Below are positions 16,473 to 28,826 of a stretch of 64,000 bases of DNA, in pieces (position 1 is the first letter of the stretch; each line of letters begins with the position of its first letter). This DNA comes from Bifidobacterium animalis subsp. animalis ATCC 25527 (GTDB taxonomy: Bacteria; Actinomycetota; Actinomycetes; Actinomycetales; Bifidobacteriaceae): the NCBI RefSeq assembly GCF_000260715.1, contig NC_017834.1, positions 806,001 through 870,000 on the forward strand. The letters are read 5' to 3'. A program made the translations under genes and the position numbers. Below the pieces are notes generated by a model. The model saw nothing but the letters and a program-made list of their open reading frames with translations, had not been told where the DNA came from and did no database searches.

Positions 16473-17266
16473 CGGTATTTGCTGCGGATGAGCTGTGCAT
16501 AGTACGCCGATGCACTCGCCGGCTCGCCGTCGAATGCAATCTCACCCTCGTCCATCACAACGACACGCGTGATGTTGAATTCGTCATTGCGGATGAGATC
16601 GACATTATGCGTGGCGAAGACAACCGGCTTGCCGCAGGTGAACAAACGGCGCGCGACATGCCGCGAACTGATCTCATCAAGCCCGCGCATGGGCTCGTCT
16701 GCAAGCAGCACACCCGGATTGGCGGCATATGCGCGGGCGATGGCGAATAGGTGCAACTGCTCGCCATCGAGTTCGTCGAGCGGGGTGCGCATGTTCGCGT
16801 CCAATGAGAACTTCGCGAGTGCGTCACCGGCGATCGCCAGACGCTGTACGGTGGTGAGCCGGTATTTCCTGAGCAGTTCATCGATGGATTGCTCGATGCT
16901 CACATTGTGCCGCAATCGGTACAGATCCGCCTCACGTTGCACGGTGCCCACAATGCGCTGAATCTGCGCCCTGCCGCCATGCGACGCATCGTAGCTCCTG
17001 CCATCGGCCTCGACGACGATCTTCCCGGAACTCGGCGTGAGCGTGCCGTTCATGAGGTCGATGAGCGTGGATTTACCAGCTCCGTTGAGTCCTATGATCG
17101 CCGTGTTGCCGTTTGAACATGACAGATCGAGTGAGATGTCGCGCACGCCGTACGTCTGAGCATCGTATGCGTATGTGGCATGGTCGAAGCCAAACCGAAC
17201 CTTCTGCGGCGGTGTTACGGGTCTGGTCGTTTTGAACAGCGATGTGAGCAATCCCATGCCGAACAT
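16451..17266 (-). CDS. ABC transporter ATP-binding protein with degenerate signature motif
   Basis: An approximately 271-residue ATPase. Walker A is GLNGAGKST, the Q-loop glutamine lies in GTVQREADLY, Walker B is GVLLADEP and the H-loop is FATHN. The signature, normally LSGGQ, reads LDGEQ. It resembles EcfA/CbiO-type ATPases, but no S or T component is beside it. Its only same-strand neighbour is the membrane protein gene 69 bases upstream, with no terminator between, so the two may form a pair. Starts at 17266 or 17257 are both possible and neither has a clear ribosome-binding site. Its transport partner is unknown. Confidence 0.78.
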   Translation of the reverse strand: MFGMGLLTSLFKTTRPVTPPQKVRFGFDHATYAYDAQTYGVRDISLDLSCSNGNTAIIGLNGAGKSTLIDLMNGTLTPSSGKIVVEADGRSYDASHGGRAQIQRIVGTVQREADLYRLRHNVSIEQSIDELLRKYRLTTVQRLAIAGDALAKFSLDANMRTPLDELDGEQLHLFAIARAYAANPGVLLADEPMRGLDEISSRHVARRLFTCGKPVVFATHNVDLIRNDEFNITRVVVMDEGEIAFDGEPASASAYYAQLIRSKYRQISSTQ

Positions 17267-17335
17267 TGTAGTCTGCAAATATGTGCATGGTGGCCTACAC
17301 GCAGAACGAACAGCGGAGGGCGACTGCATGCCGCC

Positions 17336-19552
17336 TCACGGCAGCAACGTGAACCATGAACGCACGTCGGCGAATCTCGAGGGCATGATGTTGATCATGG
17401 CGTCATCACGACCGATGACGAACATGGAGGCCAATGCGAGCATGATGGCATACACCAGCACGATGACGAAGACCACACGCCAGATGGGGCGCCGTTCCAC
17501 AAGCCATGCCATCACCGCCAACGCGCACAGCATGACGAGCCAGGAGAAATCCGCCAAATACCGCCACGCGAACCCACCCACATAGGCATCGAACACGAGC
17601 AGCACCATGGCCAGGGCGAGCATGGAGGTCAGCGTGGCATACAGTCTGCCGAGCGGGCGTCTCATGAACGGGACGGCGAAGGCCAACAGGGCGAGCGGCA
17701 TCAGCACGAACAGGCCGGCGGGCGTCGTCTCGGTGAAGAACCAGGTGGGCGTCGGTGCAGCCGTGAGCTCAAGCCATGGGAAGTCATTGCCAAAGGTGAG
17801 CGGCAGAAACAGGTAATAGCACAATGCGCGTGGCATCTGCGAGAGCGGCGTGTGGAAGTCGGTCATGTTCGCCACAGTGATCTGGTAGGCATTGCCGAAA
17901 TCGGTGAGCGAGCCGAAGCGCATGGCGTTATAGGCAATCACCGGAATCACGATGAGCATGGCAGGTATGATGAGCGCGCACAGGAAACGCAACGCCTGAA
18001 TGCGCATGGCACGTTCCCTCCATGTGGATGCGCTGAACACCGCGCGCACCTGCGGGAAGAACAGGGCAATGGCAAGCAATGCCGTCAATGCGAAGGTGGG
18101 GCGACAGCCGACGGTAGCGGCGATGCACAGCGCGCCGAATGCCACATGCCGAAGGCTCAGTGAGGGGGAGTCATCCGCGGAATCGGAACACCCCAGCGTG
18201 CATGTGCGTTTTCGCGTGACGGGGGCGCCGAGCCAAAGCCACATTCCCAGGAAGGTCAGGCACAGGCCGGAGGCGAAGGGAATCGAATAGAAATTCGTGC
18301 GATGCCAGAAATACAGCAGGTTCGAACCGAGCACGAATGCAAGGCAGGAGAGCGCGCAGGTGGCCACGCTCACCTGCACCGGCATGCGTTTGAGCAGGCG
18401 AATTACCAGCAGGCAGCCGAAGATCGCTGCACCGAGCATGAGCAGCATGTCGGCGCTCGCATTCGGCAACATGAGACCGCCGGGAACGAACAGCGAGGTG
18501 ATGGCACGGTAGGGCAGGAAGAGCAGCAGCGCAGGAAGCACACCGAAATAGGAATACCAATGGCCATCGTGATATGCGTAATCCCAGTAGATGTGCGTCA
18601 CGCCCTGCTCGAGCAGATGGTCGCGCGCAGCCGTGTCATAGGGGTTATGCAATTGGGCGAACTGTTCCGGCACGGGAAGATCGAGCCACGCATGGCCGTT
18701 CATGAGAGCTTGTGCGACATGGTCGTATTGGTCGTAGTCGTAGGAGTATCGGCCCGGGGTATGGTATGCCATCGGTGCGGCCCCGGCGATCTGCCAGTAG
18801 ATCTGGACAGCCGTATAGCCGGCGAGCGCCAGCGCCCCAATGGTGAATGCGCCACGTTGCAATCGCGAACCGGTGTCGAGTGGCATGAGCCACAGGCGGC
18901 TTCTGGGTGAGAATGCGATAAGCAAGGCGGCAAACGCGGCCATGAGCAGCACCTGCGCCCAGTTCCAGCTGAACGGTACGCGTGCGTTGGCGTCAAGGCC
19001 CACGATCGGAATGAGGGAATCGGTTGCCTCCTCGATCCACAGGCGCACCGTGTGGTCACCGTTAGACTGCGCATGCCGGGTTTCGGAATCCTGGTAGGGC
19101 AGGTAGGTGGAGCGCGGGGCATCGACGGCAACGGTCTGCATGCGACCTCCGTCAAGCCGCACATGCACAAGCTCGCGGTAGAGCTCGTCGCGTTGGGCCT
19201 GGGTCATGGTCGTTCTGGCGCGGGCAATGTCATTCGGCGAGGTCATGAGCACCTGCGCGTAGGGTGATGAGCCATTCGAAGACACGTCAACATATGCCTT
19301 GGTTGCATCGGTGACCCGCAGCAGACCGGTGCCATGCAATGCGAGGCCTGGGCCGAGTGCCACCAGCGGATTGGCGGCGCCGTTCGCCCCCTGCTCGATC
19401 AACGATTGCGAGGCATTGGCAGGACGCGCGGAGTGTGAGCGCAGGCATGCGAAATTGAATACGAGGCATTCCACGAGCACAATGACGAGCGCGGCGACGA
19501 GCGCGGCGATGAGCGGATGGGTCCGGCGTGCAGGTGTGTTCACATGCGTCAT
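17336..19552 (-). CDS. Large polytopic membrane protein, possibly GT-C-type glycosyltransferase
   Basis: A 738-residue protein with an N-terminal membrane anchor, an extracytoplasmic stretch of about 150 residues, and then roughly ten further hydrophobic segments. After the second segment comes a polar loop (YDYDQYDHVAQALMNGHAWL and NPYDTAARD) in the place where GT-C mannosyl- and arabinosyltransferases keep their acidic catalytic loop. That resemblance is by layout, not by a diagnostic motif. The ATG at 19552 opens directly before the first membrane helix; 53 more in-frame residues upstream look unrelated. It is divergent from the 1109-residue protein gene, and upstream of the ABC ATPase gene on the same strand. 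Confidence 0.6.
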   Translation of the reverse strand: MTHVNTPARRTHPLIAALVAALVIVLVECLVFNFACLRSHSARPANASQSLIEQGANGAANPLVALGPGLALHGTGLLRVTDATKAYVDVSSNGSSPYAQVLMTSPNDIARARTTMTQAQRDELYRELVHVRLDGGRMQTVAVDAPRSTYLPYQDSETRHAQSNGDHTVRLWIEEATDSLIPIVGLDANARVPFSWNWAQVLLMAAFAALLIAFSPRSRLWLMPLDTGSRLQRGAFTIGALALAGYTAVQIYWQIAGAAPMAYHTPGRYSYDYDQYDHVAQALMNGHAWLDLPVPEQFAQLHNPYDTAARDHLLEQGVTHIYWDYAYHDGHWYSYFGVLPALLLFLPYRAITSLFVPGGLMLPNASADMLLMLGAAIFGCLLVIRLLKRMPVQVSVATCALSCLAFVLGSNLLYFWHRTNFYSIPFASGLCLTFLGMWLWLGAPVTRKRTCTLGCSDSADDSPSLSLRHVAFGALCIAATVGCRPTFALTALLAIALFFPQVRAVFSASTWRERAMRIQALRFLCALIIPAMLIVIPVIAYNAMRFGSLTDFGNAYQITVANMTDFHTPLSQMPRALCYYLFLPLTFGNDFPWLELTAAPTPTWFFTETTPAGLFVLMPLALLAFAVPFMRRPLGRLYATLTSMLALAMVLLVFDAYVGGFAWRYLADFSWLVMLCALAVMAWLVERRPIWRVVFVIVLVYAIMLALASMFVIGRDDAMINIMPSRFADVRSWFTLLP

Positions 19553-19634
19553 TCTAACGGCATGCGAGTAACTGCCGTGACGTTGTGCGGGTAATCGGCA
19601 GACACATTGCGCCTTGGCGTGTAGATTGGAACAC

Positions 19635-22600
19635 ATGACAGGCACGAATTCGAACACTTCCGACCCGCGGCCACGCAAGCCGGCGCGATGGCTGAGGAAC
19701 CTGGGTGTCAATGCGGCCAGATATGCGCGTCAGGTGGAGTCGACGGCGCAAAGCATGTTCGCAGGCGCGCTGCCCATGCATAACATGTTCACGCCGACTC
19801 CGACGAATCCGCTGCTTGGCGTCAAAATGCCGTCGGCGGAGACGATCGTGCTCAATCCGCTGATGCGCCGCCGGTCGTTCTCGGTGGACGGGACAGGACT
19901 GCCGTTCGATCGCGTCGGTTGGGTGCAGATGCCCGGCCTGCGCAGATTCGCCCTCGGCTATTTCACTTCCCATGGCCGTTTTGGCACGCTGGCGATGGCC
20001 GATGACACAGGCGCCGTGTATATGACCGGCGACCTGTATGCGAACCTCGATGTGCGCGAACCGGATCTGGAGCTTGACGTCACCGATTCGCTCGTGACCG
20101 ATGATGATTCCCGATTCGGCGGGACGAAACCGGCGCACATCGCCACCGTGGAGGGTTCGGCACGAGCACTTGTCGGCGATATTCAGGGTCGTGACGGCAA
20201 CGGACGCATGGCCTGGCTCGCTCGTTTCCTCAAATCGGCGAACCGGTATACGATTGAAAACGCCCGTGCCGAATTGCCTGCACGCCTGCGCACGGATCTC
20301 GAATACCGAGATCTCATGGCTGTGTGCTTCTTCCACCTCTATCTTGCGGTGTCGGTCAATGGCGGTCTGCAGGGATATGGCGCCGGCAACATCATTTCGA
20401 ATTTCCGTCGATTCTCACCGCTCGCAGCCATTCGCACCAGCGTGGCGCAGACGGACACGGCACGTGCGCATCGCATGCGGGTGAGTGGTCTCGAGGAGTA
20501 TTTCGCCGACACGATGAGACGCATAGGCGTCATGGGCGACCTGTCCGAATTGGAGGCAGACCATGGCAGGGAGCCGCTGTATATGATCGAATCGTCCGTC
20601 TCCCATGCGCGTTTCCTCGTATGGGAGAAGCGCATGCCATATGATGCGATGCTCACGAGCCTCAAGCTCGAAGGGGCGGTCAACCGGTTCCTGCTGATCG
20701 ACAAGTGGCTCGATTACAATGCCGCCCACAGCGAACAGCCGATCGAAGACACCGTGACGTTCAAACAGGTCGCCCGCATCGACCGCCGTCTATTGCGCAA
20801 TCCATCGCTGTCCGCCTTGCCGCCGACCCATCCGGTGCATATTCTCGATGACCCCGAATGTTTCCGCGTAGACGATTACCTGCATTTCGGCAGAGGTATG
20901 TCGCTGTCTGCGTCGCTCGACGCCTCACAGGCCGGCATTGCCGTTGACGTCCGGCATCTCGCCGGCAGCGAATGGATATACCGGCATGCCCTTGCAAATG
21001 CAGTCAATGCCCTATGGCTGCCCTTCAGATTCGACACGGATTTCCGTTCGAACCTGCAGCAAGGTGAGGTGTCCTTCGCCTTCACCTCGGCGAGTCGCAC
21101 ACTTATGCCCGACGAGCTCATCAACATGCGATCCGGCGCCATGACCGAACTTGATGAGGCCGAGCGTTCGCGGATCAGTGCGGAATACAATCTGCAGATC
21201 GGACTCATTTTCGCCTCCCTCGCATTCGGTGCCAGCGAGCAGGTCAGATGCGTCTCACTGCGCATGGATTCCCTCGGATTGGAGGAGGCCGTATACGAGC
21301 GTGACAACGCCATCAAGACGCTCATGGACAACGCGATGACGCAAATCTCCGATCTGACGAATCTTGAGGATTTCACCGCGCACGCCGGTCAGGGAAGATT
21401 CGGCGAACGCGGGAGCGCCCTGTTCTCCGACCCGGAAGAAACCTCGGGAGTCGGCGACGATGAGCATGATGGGGTTCAGACGCAGGACATGCAGGCCGAT
21501 ACCGACTTCGACCGCGAATTGCGCGACCTGCTCGAGCACGACGGATCCACATCGTCCGATGAGACGACGATGCATCATGCCGAATCGGAGGACGACACAG
21601 TGCAATCCCTCCTGAACGTGGACGAGGAATTCGACCGCTTGCGCAACAGCAATCCCTCCATAAAGCACCTGCTCACCGTCACATTCACGCGTGATGAATT
21701 CATCGACTACATGCACGCCAACAGCTGTGCCGACCCGTTCGCCGTATATGACGCGTTCGGTGCGCAATACGATTACGATGGCACCGAAGGATTCCGACCG
21801 GTCGAACCAGGCTTCAGCATGGACGAGACACGCTTCACCGGTGACGCCGCCTACACGATTCCGGAACGACGCGACAGGCCTCTCGATGCAACAGTGGCGC
21901 GATCACTGGGCGCACACAATGTACGCGACCTGTCGATCTCGCGAGAGGAACTGTTCCGGGGCACCTTAGAACTCATTGCGGACACCGCAAAGAACGACAA
22001 CCTACGTGCCGACCGGAAGGCCACCTATGCAATGAATCTGATCGAGGAATGCGGCGACCCCGAACTGCGCGGGCATGCCACCGAGATCACCACCGCAATC
22101 ATCGACGGCACCCCCATACCGCAGATCACCAGCACCGTGGAGAGAGCACTCGCCGACGCACGGCGTAAATCACAGGAGATGGTGTTCTCCGGTGATGAGG
22201 AGGGGGCAATCGTGAACATGGAACGCGTGATCGGCGAACTCGACGAGATGTTCGAATCGGACGGCGTGGTGCCGCACTACTTCACCTCCTACACCGACCG
22301 GGTGGTGTACAACCGGCTGTTCGCCATGCCGGACGAGCGCATCGCCCTCGTGCCCGATGCGCTGTTCCAAGCTCATCTCGACATGGGCGAAGTACTGTTC
22401 CGCTATGACAGGGGCGAGGAGGCGATGACCCATCTCAATACGTTGGTGCGATATGCGCCCGCCACCGCCGGCGTACACATCCAACAGGCCATACGACTAT
22501 GCGCGTCGGAGGATTGGAACTCGGTGCGCGCCGCCGCATTGAACGCACTGCGCGTGGCCTGCGACCCGGTGGATGCCGCCAACGCATACTACTACTTCGC

Positions 22601-22964
22601 CTGCGCCAGCTGGATGAAAGGCGACACCGCCGTCGCAGTGGCGGCCGGCAACCTCGCCACGTCGCTCACCCAGAACCTCGCACCCGCGCAACGTGCCGAG
22701 CTCGAACGATTCCGCAACCTCGCCATGGCACAGGGCGAACAGATCGCACAGACCGGTGTCCAGGCCGTCGGCGTCCTGATGCGACATGACGTGCCGGTGT
22801 GGCCGCAGGTGGAATGCGCGCAGATTATTCGCGACGCTGCCTTCACCGCCACCAACGAGAAGATCTTCCCCGTGGCACAGGCACTCAACGTGAGCTGGTA
22901 TGCGCTGCAGGGAGGTAATCTGGGTCCAGGAGGCATGCAGTTCCTGCGCTCGCTGAATGCGTAG
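19635..22964 (+). CDS. Very large protein of unknown function with C-terminal TPR-like repeats
   Basis: A 1109-residue, probably cytosolic protein: no signal peptide and no membrane segment. I do not recognise the first 900 residues. They include an acidic low-complexity linker around residues 600-690 (rich in Asp, Glu, Ser, Thr). From about residue 910 to 1030 there are helical repeats of TPR type (DMGEVLFRYDRGEEAMTHLN and YFACASWMKGDTAVAVAAGN). The ATG at 19635 is preferred over a TTG seven codons earlier. It has its own divergent promoter region of about 80 bases shared with the membrane protein gene, and ends 113 bases before ligA. A scaffold or regulatory role is only a guess. Confidence 0.75.
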   Translation: MTGTNSNTSDPRPRKPARWLRNLGVNAARYARQVESTAQSMFAGALPMHNMFTPTPTNPLLGVKMPSAETIVLNPLMRRRSFSVDGTGLPFDRVGWVQMPGLRRFALGYFTSHGRFGTLAMADDTGAVYMTGDLYANLDVREPDLELDVTDSLVTDDDSRFGGTKPAHIATVEGSARALVGDIQGRDGNGRMAWLARFLKSANRYTIENARAELPARLRTDLEYRDLMAVCFFHLYLAVSVNGGLQGYGAGNIISNFRRFSPLAAIRTSVAQTDTARAHRMRVSGLEEYFADTMRRIGVMGDLSELEADHGREPLYMIESSVSHARFLVWEKRMPYDAMLTSLKLEGAVNRFLLIDKWLDYNAAHSEQPIEDTVTFKQVARIDRRLLRNPSLSALPPTHPVHILDDPECFRVDDYLHFGRGMSLSASLDASQAGIAVDVRHLAGSEWIYRHALANAVNALWLPFRFDTDFRSNLQQGEVSFAFTSASRTLMPDELINMRSGAMTELDEAERSRISAEYNLQIGLIFASLAFGASEQVRCVSLRMDSLGLEEAVYERDNAIKTLMDNAMTQISDLTNLEDFTAHAGQGRFGERGSALFSDPEETSGVGDDEHDGVQTQDMQADTDFDRELRDLLEHDGSTSSDETTMHHAESEDDTVQSLLNVDEEFDRLRNSNPSIKHLLTVTFTRDEFIDYMHANSCADPFAVYDAFGAQYDYDGTEGFRPVEPGFSMDETRFTGDAAYTIPERRDRPLDATVARSLGAHNVRDLSISREELFRGTLELIADTAKNDNLRADRKATYAMNLIEECGDPELRGHATEITTAIIDGTPIPQITSTVERALADARRKSQEMVFSGDEEGAIVNMERVIGELDEMFESDGVVPHYFTSYTDRVVYNRLFAMPDERIALVPDALFQAHLDMGEVLFRYDRGEEAMTHLNTLVRYAPATAGVHIQQAIRLCASEDWNSVRAAALNALRVACDPVDAANAYYYFACASWMKGDTAVAVAAGNLATSLTQNLAPAQRAELERFRNLAMAQGEQIAQTGVQAVGVLMRHDVPVWPQVECAQIIRDAAFTATNEKIFPVAQALNVSWYALQGGNLGPGGMQFLRSLNA

Positions 22965-23035
22965 GACGACGGCATAGGACGCGTCCGGCACCCTCGCTGG
23001 TGCGTGTATGCGTAGGATTGACCAATGGGCCATGA

Positions 23036-25669
<2,634 letters not shown>

Positions 25670-25691
25670 TTCGACATCCGGATAAGGCGAT

Positions 25692-25732
25692 GGCATGTGG
25701 GCAGCGTTGCAATCCCACGCTGCCCACATGCC
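25692..25732. terminator. Hairpin between convergent ligA and mrp
   Basis: Bases 25692-25707 pair perfectly with 25717-25732 (16-bp stem, 9-nt loop). It is placed 23 bases after ligA and 7 bases before the end of the minus-strand mrp gene, so it fits a shared terminator. Confidence 0.8.
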
Positions 25733-25738
25733 AGTTTG

Positions 25739-26851
25739 CTATGCCAGAAGACTCTTGGCCAGATGTTCGAAGGTACGACCGAAGTCGTCATCACGGAGCG
25801 TGCCGTCGTTGTTGAGCACGGCCGGTCGTCCCTCGCTTTCGCCAATCTCGCGGATGCGCGGGTCGAGTGGCAATTGCGCCATGAGCGGCACCTCATAGTG
25901 CAGCGCATCGGTCAGTTGGGAACTCACGCGCGCTCCACCTCCCGTGCCGAATATGTCGAGCCGTTCGCCGGCATGATCGAAATAGCTCATGTTCTCCACC
26001 ACGCCACGCACTCGCATCGGCACCTGAAGTGCGACCAGACCGGAGCGCACGGCGATGTCCGACGCGGAGGGCTGTGGAGTCGTGACCACAACGAGCTCAG
26101 CGTTCGGCAATGCCTGCGCCACTGAAATCGCCATGTCGCCGGTGCCGGGGGCGAGATCAAGAATCAGCACATCGGGTTCGCCCCACCACACATCGGCCAG
26201 AAACTGTTCGAGCGAACGCTGCAGACGGGGGCCTCGCCATAGAATGGCACGGTCGGAACCGGCGAACATGCCGATCGACATGAGTTTGACGCCCCACGCG
26301 GTCACCGGCATCAGCATGCCGTTCAGATTCGTGGGCTGGTCGTGGACGCCGAAGAGGCGGGGGAGTGAGAAGCCGTAGATATCGGCGTCGATGGCCGCAG
26401 TGTCATAGCCGAGGGCTGCGAAGGTGGCCGCAAGATTGGCGGAGATGGAAGACTTTCCCACGCCGCCCTTGCCTGAGGCAATGGCGAAGATGCGCGTTTT
26501 CGTACCTGGTTTGGTGAACGGGTTCTCACGACGGGCGGCTTTCAGATTGTTCACCAGCGACTTGAGCTTCTCCTCGTCCATCGCGCCGACGACGATCTCG
26601 GCGGTGAGCCGCGCCTCGGCATAACCGGTCACGGCCGCCTCGATCTGCCTGCTGATCTCGGCAGACAGCGGGCAACCAGGCACGGTGAGCTCCACATTGA
26701 CCCGCACATTGAAGGAATCCGGGCCTGTGGGGCGAACATCGACGCCGCAGATCATACCCAGATCGGTGACCGAGCGGCCAAGCTCAGGGTCGATCACGTG
26801 GCTGAGCCGCTCAATGACGGCGGTTTCGATAATCTGCGTCTGATCAGTCAT
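25739..26851 (-). CDS. mrp: Mrp/ApbC-family P-loop ATPase (iron-sulfur carrier type)
   Basis: A 370-residue protein with an N-terminal DUF59/MIP18 domain (about residues 8-90, motif DPELGRSVTDLGM). The Mrp/NBP35 ATPase follows, with the deviant Walker A KGGVGKS at residues 128-134, LILDLAPGTGD (Walker B) and VVENMSYF. Family members carry and transfer Fe-S clusters to apo-enzymes. The CxxC pair that bridges the cluster in many homologues just after VENMSYF is absent here (DHAGERLDIFG). From memory, actinobacterial Mrp proteins often lack it too, so cluster binding is not certain. The gene stands alone and converges on ligA. Confidence 0.9.
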   Translation of the reverse strand: MTDQTQIIETAVIERLSHVIDPELGRSVTDLGMICGVDVRPTGPDSFNVRVNVELTVPGCPLSAEISRQIEAAVTGYAEARLTAEIVVGAMDEEKLKSLVNNLKAARRENPFTKPGTKTRIFAIASGKGGVGKSSISANLAATFAALGYDTAAIDADIYGFSLPRLFGVHDQPTNLNGMLMPVTAWGVKLMSIGMFAGSDRAILWRGPRLQRSLEQFLADVWWGEPDVLILDLAPGTGDMAISVAQALPNAELVVVTTPQPSASDIAVRSGLVALQVPMRVRGVVENMSYFDHAGERLDIFGTGGGARVSSQLTDALHYEVPLMAQLPLDPRIREIGESEGRPAVLNNDGTLRDDDFGRTFEHLAKSLLA

Positions 26852-27054
26852 GCCATGCCTTTCTCAACTTCAAAGAAATCGGTGTCACGATCAACGCCCC
26901 ACTATATTGCATAACCTCCCAACGCGCCAGAGGTACCACTGGCTGAGCCAATGGCGTCAGCGCCATCACATGGGCATGCAGGATCGGGCATACTTCGTCT
27001 CACTGCCACGACCCGGACCGGTCGCGGGGCACGCGCGTGTGCATAACAACGGAA

Positions 27055-27084
27055 AAGGTGGGTGCACGTATGCGCACCCACCTT
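27055..27084 (-). terminator. Terminator hairpin after glnA
   Basis: The arms AAGGTGGGTGC (27055-27065) and GCACCCACCTT (27074-27084) pair with an 8-nt loop, 23 bases beyond the glnA stop. On the minus strand the stem is followed by TTCC, so the T-run is short. Confidence 0.75.
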
Positions 27085-27106
27085 GGAAATGCTGGTATAC
27101 AGCGGA

Positions 27107-28543
27107 TCAGATGTGGAAGTAGAGCTCGTACTCAAGCGGAGTCGGCTGCAGGCGAGCCTGATCGATCTCGCCGCGCTTCAGGTCGATCCACGTCTCGATG
27201 AGATCCTCGGTGAACACGTCACCGGCCGTCAGGAAGTCATGGTCCTCTTCGAGCGCATCGAGGGCTTCGGCGAGCGAGGACGGCACCTGCTTGATGCCGG
27301 CATGCTCCTCCGGAGGAAGCTCGTAGAGATCCTTGTCGACCGGCTCCGGCGGCTCGATGTGGTTGAGAATGCCATCGAGGCCTGCCATGAGCTGTGCGGA
27401 GAAGGCGAGGAACGGGTTGCACGACGGATCCGGCGCGCGGAACTCGATGCGCTTGGCGGCAGGCGAGGTGCCTGCGAGCGGGATGCGGATCGCGGCGGAA
27501 CGGTTGCGGGCGGAGTAGACCAGATTGACCGGCGCCTCGAAGCCCGGAACCAGACGGTGGTAGGAGTTCAGTGACGGGTTGGTGAAGGCGAGCACCGACG
27601 AGGAGTGCTTGATCAGGCCGCCAATGTACCAACGGGCCATGTCGGAGAGGCCACCATAGTTCTTCTCATCGTAGAACAGCGGCTTGCCGTCCTTCCACAG
27701 GGACTGGTGGCAGTGCATGCCGGTGCCGTTGTCGCCTGCGATCGGCTTGGGCATGAAGGTGGCTGCCTTGCCTGCGAGAGCGGCGGTTTCGTGGATGACG
27801 TACTTGTACTTCATGAGGTCATCGCCTGCATGCTGCAGGGAGTTGAAGCGGTAGTTGATCTCCTGCTGGCCTGCGCCGGCGACCTCATGGTGTGCACGTT
27901 CGAGGATCAGACCGACCTTCTGCAGGTTGGCGACCATGTCGTCACGCAGATCCTGGGTGTGGTCGGCCGGCGGAACCGGGAAGTAACCGCGCTTGACACG
28001 GTTCTTGAAGCCGATGTTCGGAGTGCCGTCTTCCTCGACGTCCAGTCCGGAGTTCCATGGGGCCTCGATGGAGTCGACCTCGTAGAAGGAACCGCGCATG
28101 TCGTTGCCGAAGCGCACTTTGTCGAAGATGAAGAACTCGGCCTCGGGAGCGAACGATGCCGTGTCCGCAACGCCGGTGGACTTGAGGTATGCCTCCGCCT
28201 TCGCAGCGACCTGACGGGGATCACGGGAGTAAGGCTCGTCGGTGAGTGGGTCGACGATTGAGAAGGCGACGTCGAGGGTCTTGTGCTTGCGGAAGGGGTC
28301 GACGAAGGCGGTCTCGATATCCGGAACGAGCTTCATGTCGGATTCGTTGATGGCCTGGAAGCCTTCGATGGAGGAGCCGTCGAATGGCATGCCCTCATCG
28401 AACGCGTCCTTGAGGAATTCGCTGGCAGGAACCGTGAAGTGCTGCTGAACGCCAATCAGATCGGTGAAGCGCACGGAAACATATTCGATGCCTTCCTGAT
28501 TGATAAGAGCTTCGGCGTCTGCCTTGGTTTTGAGTGGGGTCAC
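27107..28543 (-). CDS. glnA: Glutamine synthetase type I
   Basis: A 478-residue dodecameric glutamine synthetase that makes glutamine from glutamate, ammonia and ATP. Signatures are FDGSSIEGF near the N-terminus, the ATP-binding segment [26 protein letters not shown], and the regulatory tyrosine context [11 protein letters not shown]. That tyrosine is the adenylylation site in GSI-beta enzymes, so control by GlnE is expected. The start is GTG at 28543, eight bases after AAAGGAG; the longer ATG frame to 28606 lacks this and adds residues unlike the family. The gene is monocistronic, with an AT-rich leader of at least 80 bases upstream and a hairpin downstream. Confidence 0.97.
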   Translation of the reverse strand: MTPLKTKADAEALINQEGIEYVSVRFTDLIGVQQHFTVPASEFLKDAFDEGMPFDGSSIEGFQAINESDMKLVPDIETAFVDPFRKHKTLDVAFSIVDPLTDEPYSRDPRQVAAKAEAYLKSTGVADTASFAPEAEFFIFDKVRFGNDMRGSFYEVDSIEAPWNSGLDVEEDGTPNIGFKNRVKRGYFPVPPADHTQDLRDDMVANLQKVGLILERAHHEVAGAGQQEINYRFNSLQHAGDDLMKYKYVIHETAALAGKAATFMPKPIAGDNGTGMHCHQSLWKDGKPLFYDEKNYGGLSDMARWYIGGLIKHSSSVLAFTNPSLNSYHRLVPGFEAPVNLVYSARNRSAAIRIPLAGTSPAAKRIEFRAPDPSCNPFLAFSAQLMAGLDGILNHIEPPEPVDKDLYELPPEEHAGIKQVPSSLAEALDALEEDHDFLTAGDVFTEDLIETWIDLKRGEIDQARLQPTPLEYELYFHI

Positions 28544-28787
28544 GGGACCGCTCCTTTCACAATGTTGCTTACGTTCCACAAGCATAGGGACTAGCATTTC
28601 GCCCACTCGTAATTTGAGTTAACAACATGTTTCATACGTAGATTGATACTTCGAAAACGTTGTGTTTTCAACGGTTTTCAAATAGTGGACATGTGCCATG
28701 CCATGTCATATTCCAGATTCGTGCCACCTTCGGGGCTGTCTGGCTTTTGGATTCGCATGCCTCACAGAGCCGAAGGTCCAAAAAGAA

Positions 28788-28809
28788 ATCCCGGCCAGAT
28801 GGCCGGGAT
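28788..28809 (-). terminator. Terminator of the DUF4191 gene
   Basis: A 9-bp GC stem (28788-28796 with 28801-28809, loop AGAT) is followed on the minus strand by TTTCTTTTTGG. It lies just past the DUF4191 stop codon, so it is a standard intrinsic terminator for that gene. Confidence 0.88.
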
Positions 28810-28826
28810 CGTCGAATGCGAATGGC

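Noticed and set aside
25739..26851. Missing CxxC cluster-binding motif in Mrp as a sign of a broken gene
   Set aside because: The ATPase and DUF59 domains are intact, and as far as I recall other actinobacterial Mrp proteins also lack the pair, so it is a lineage trait.
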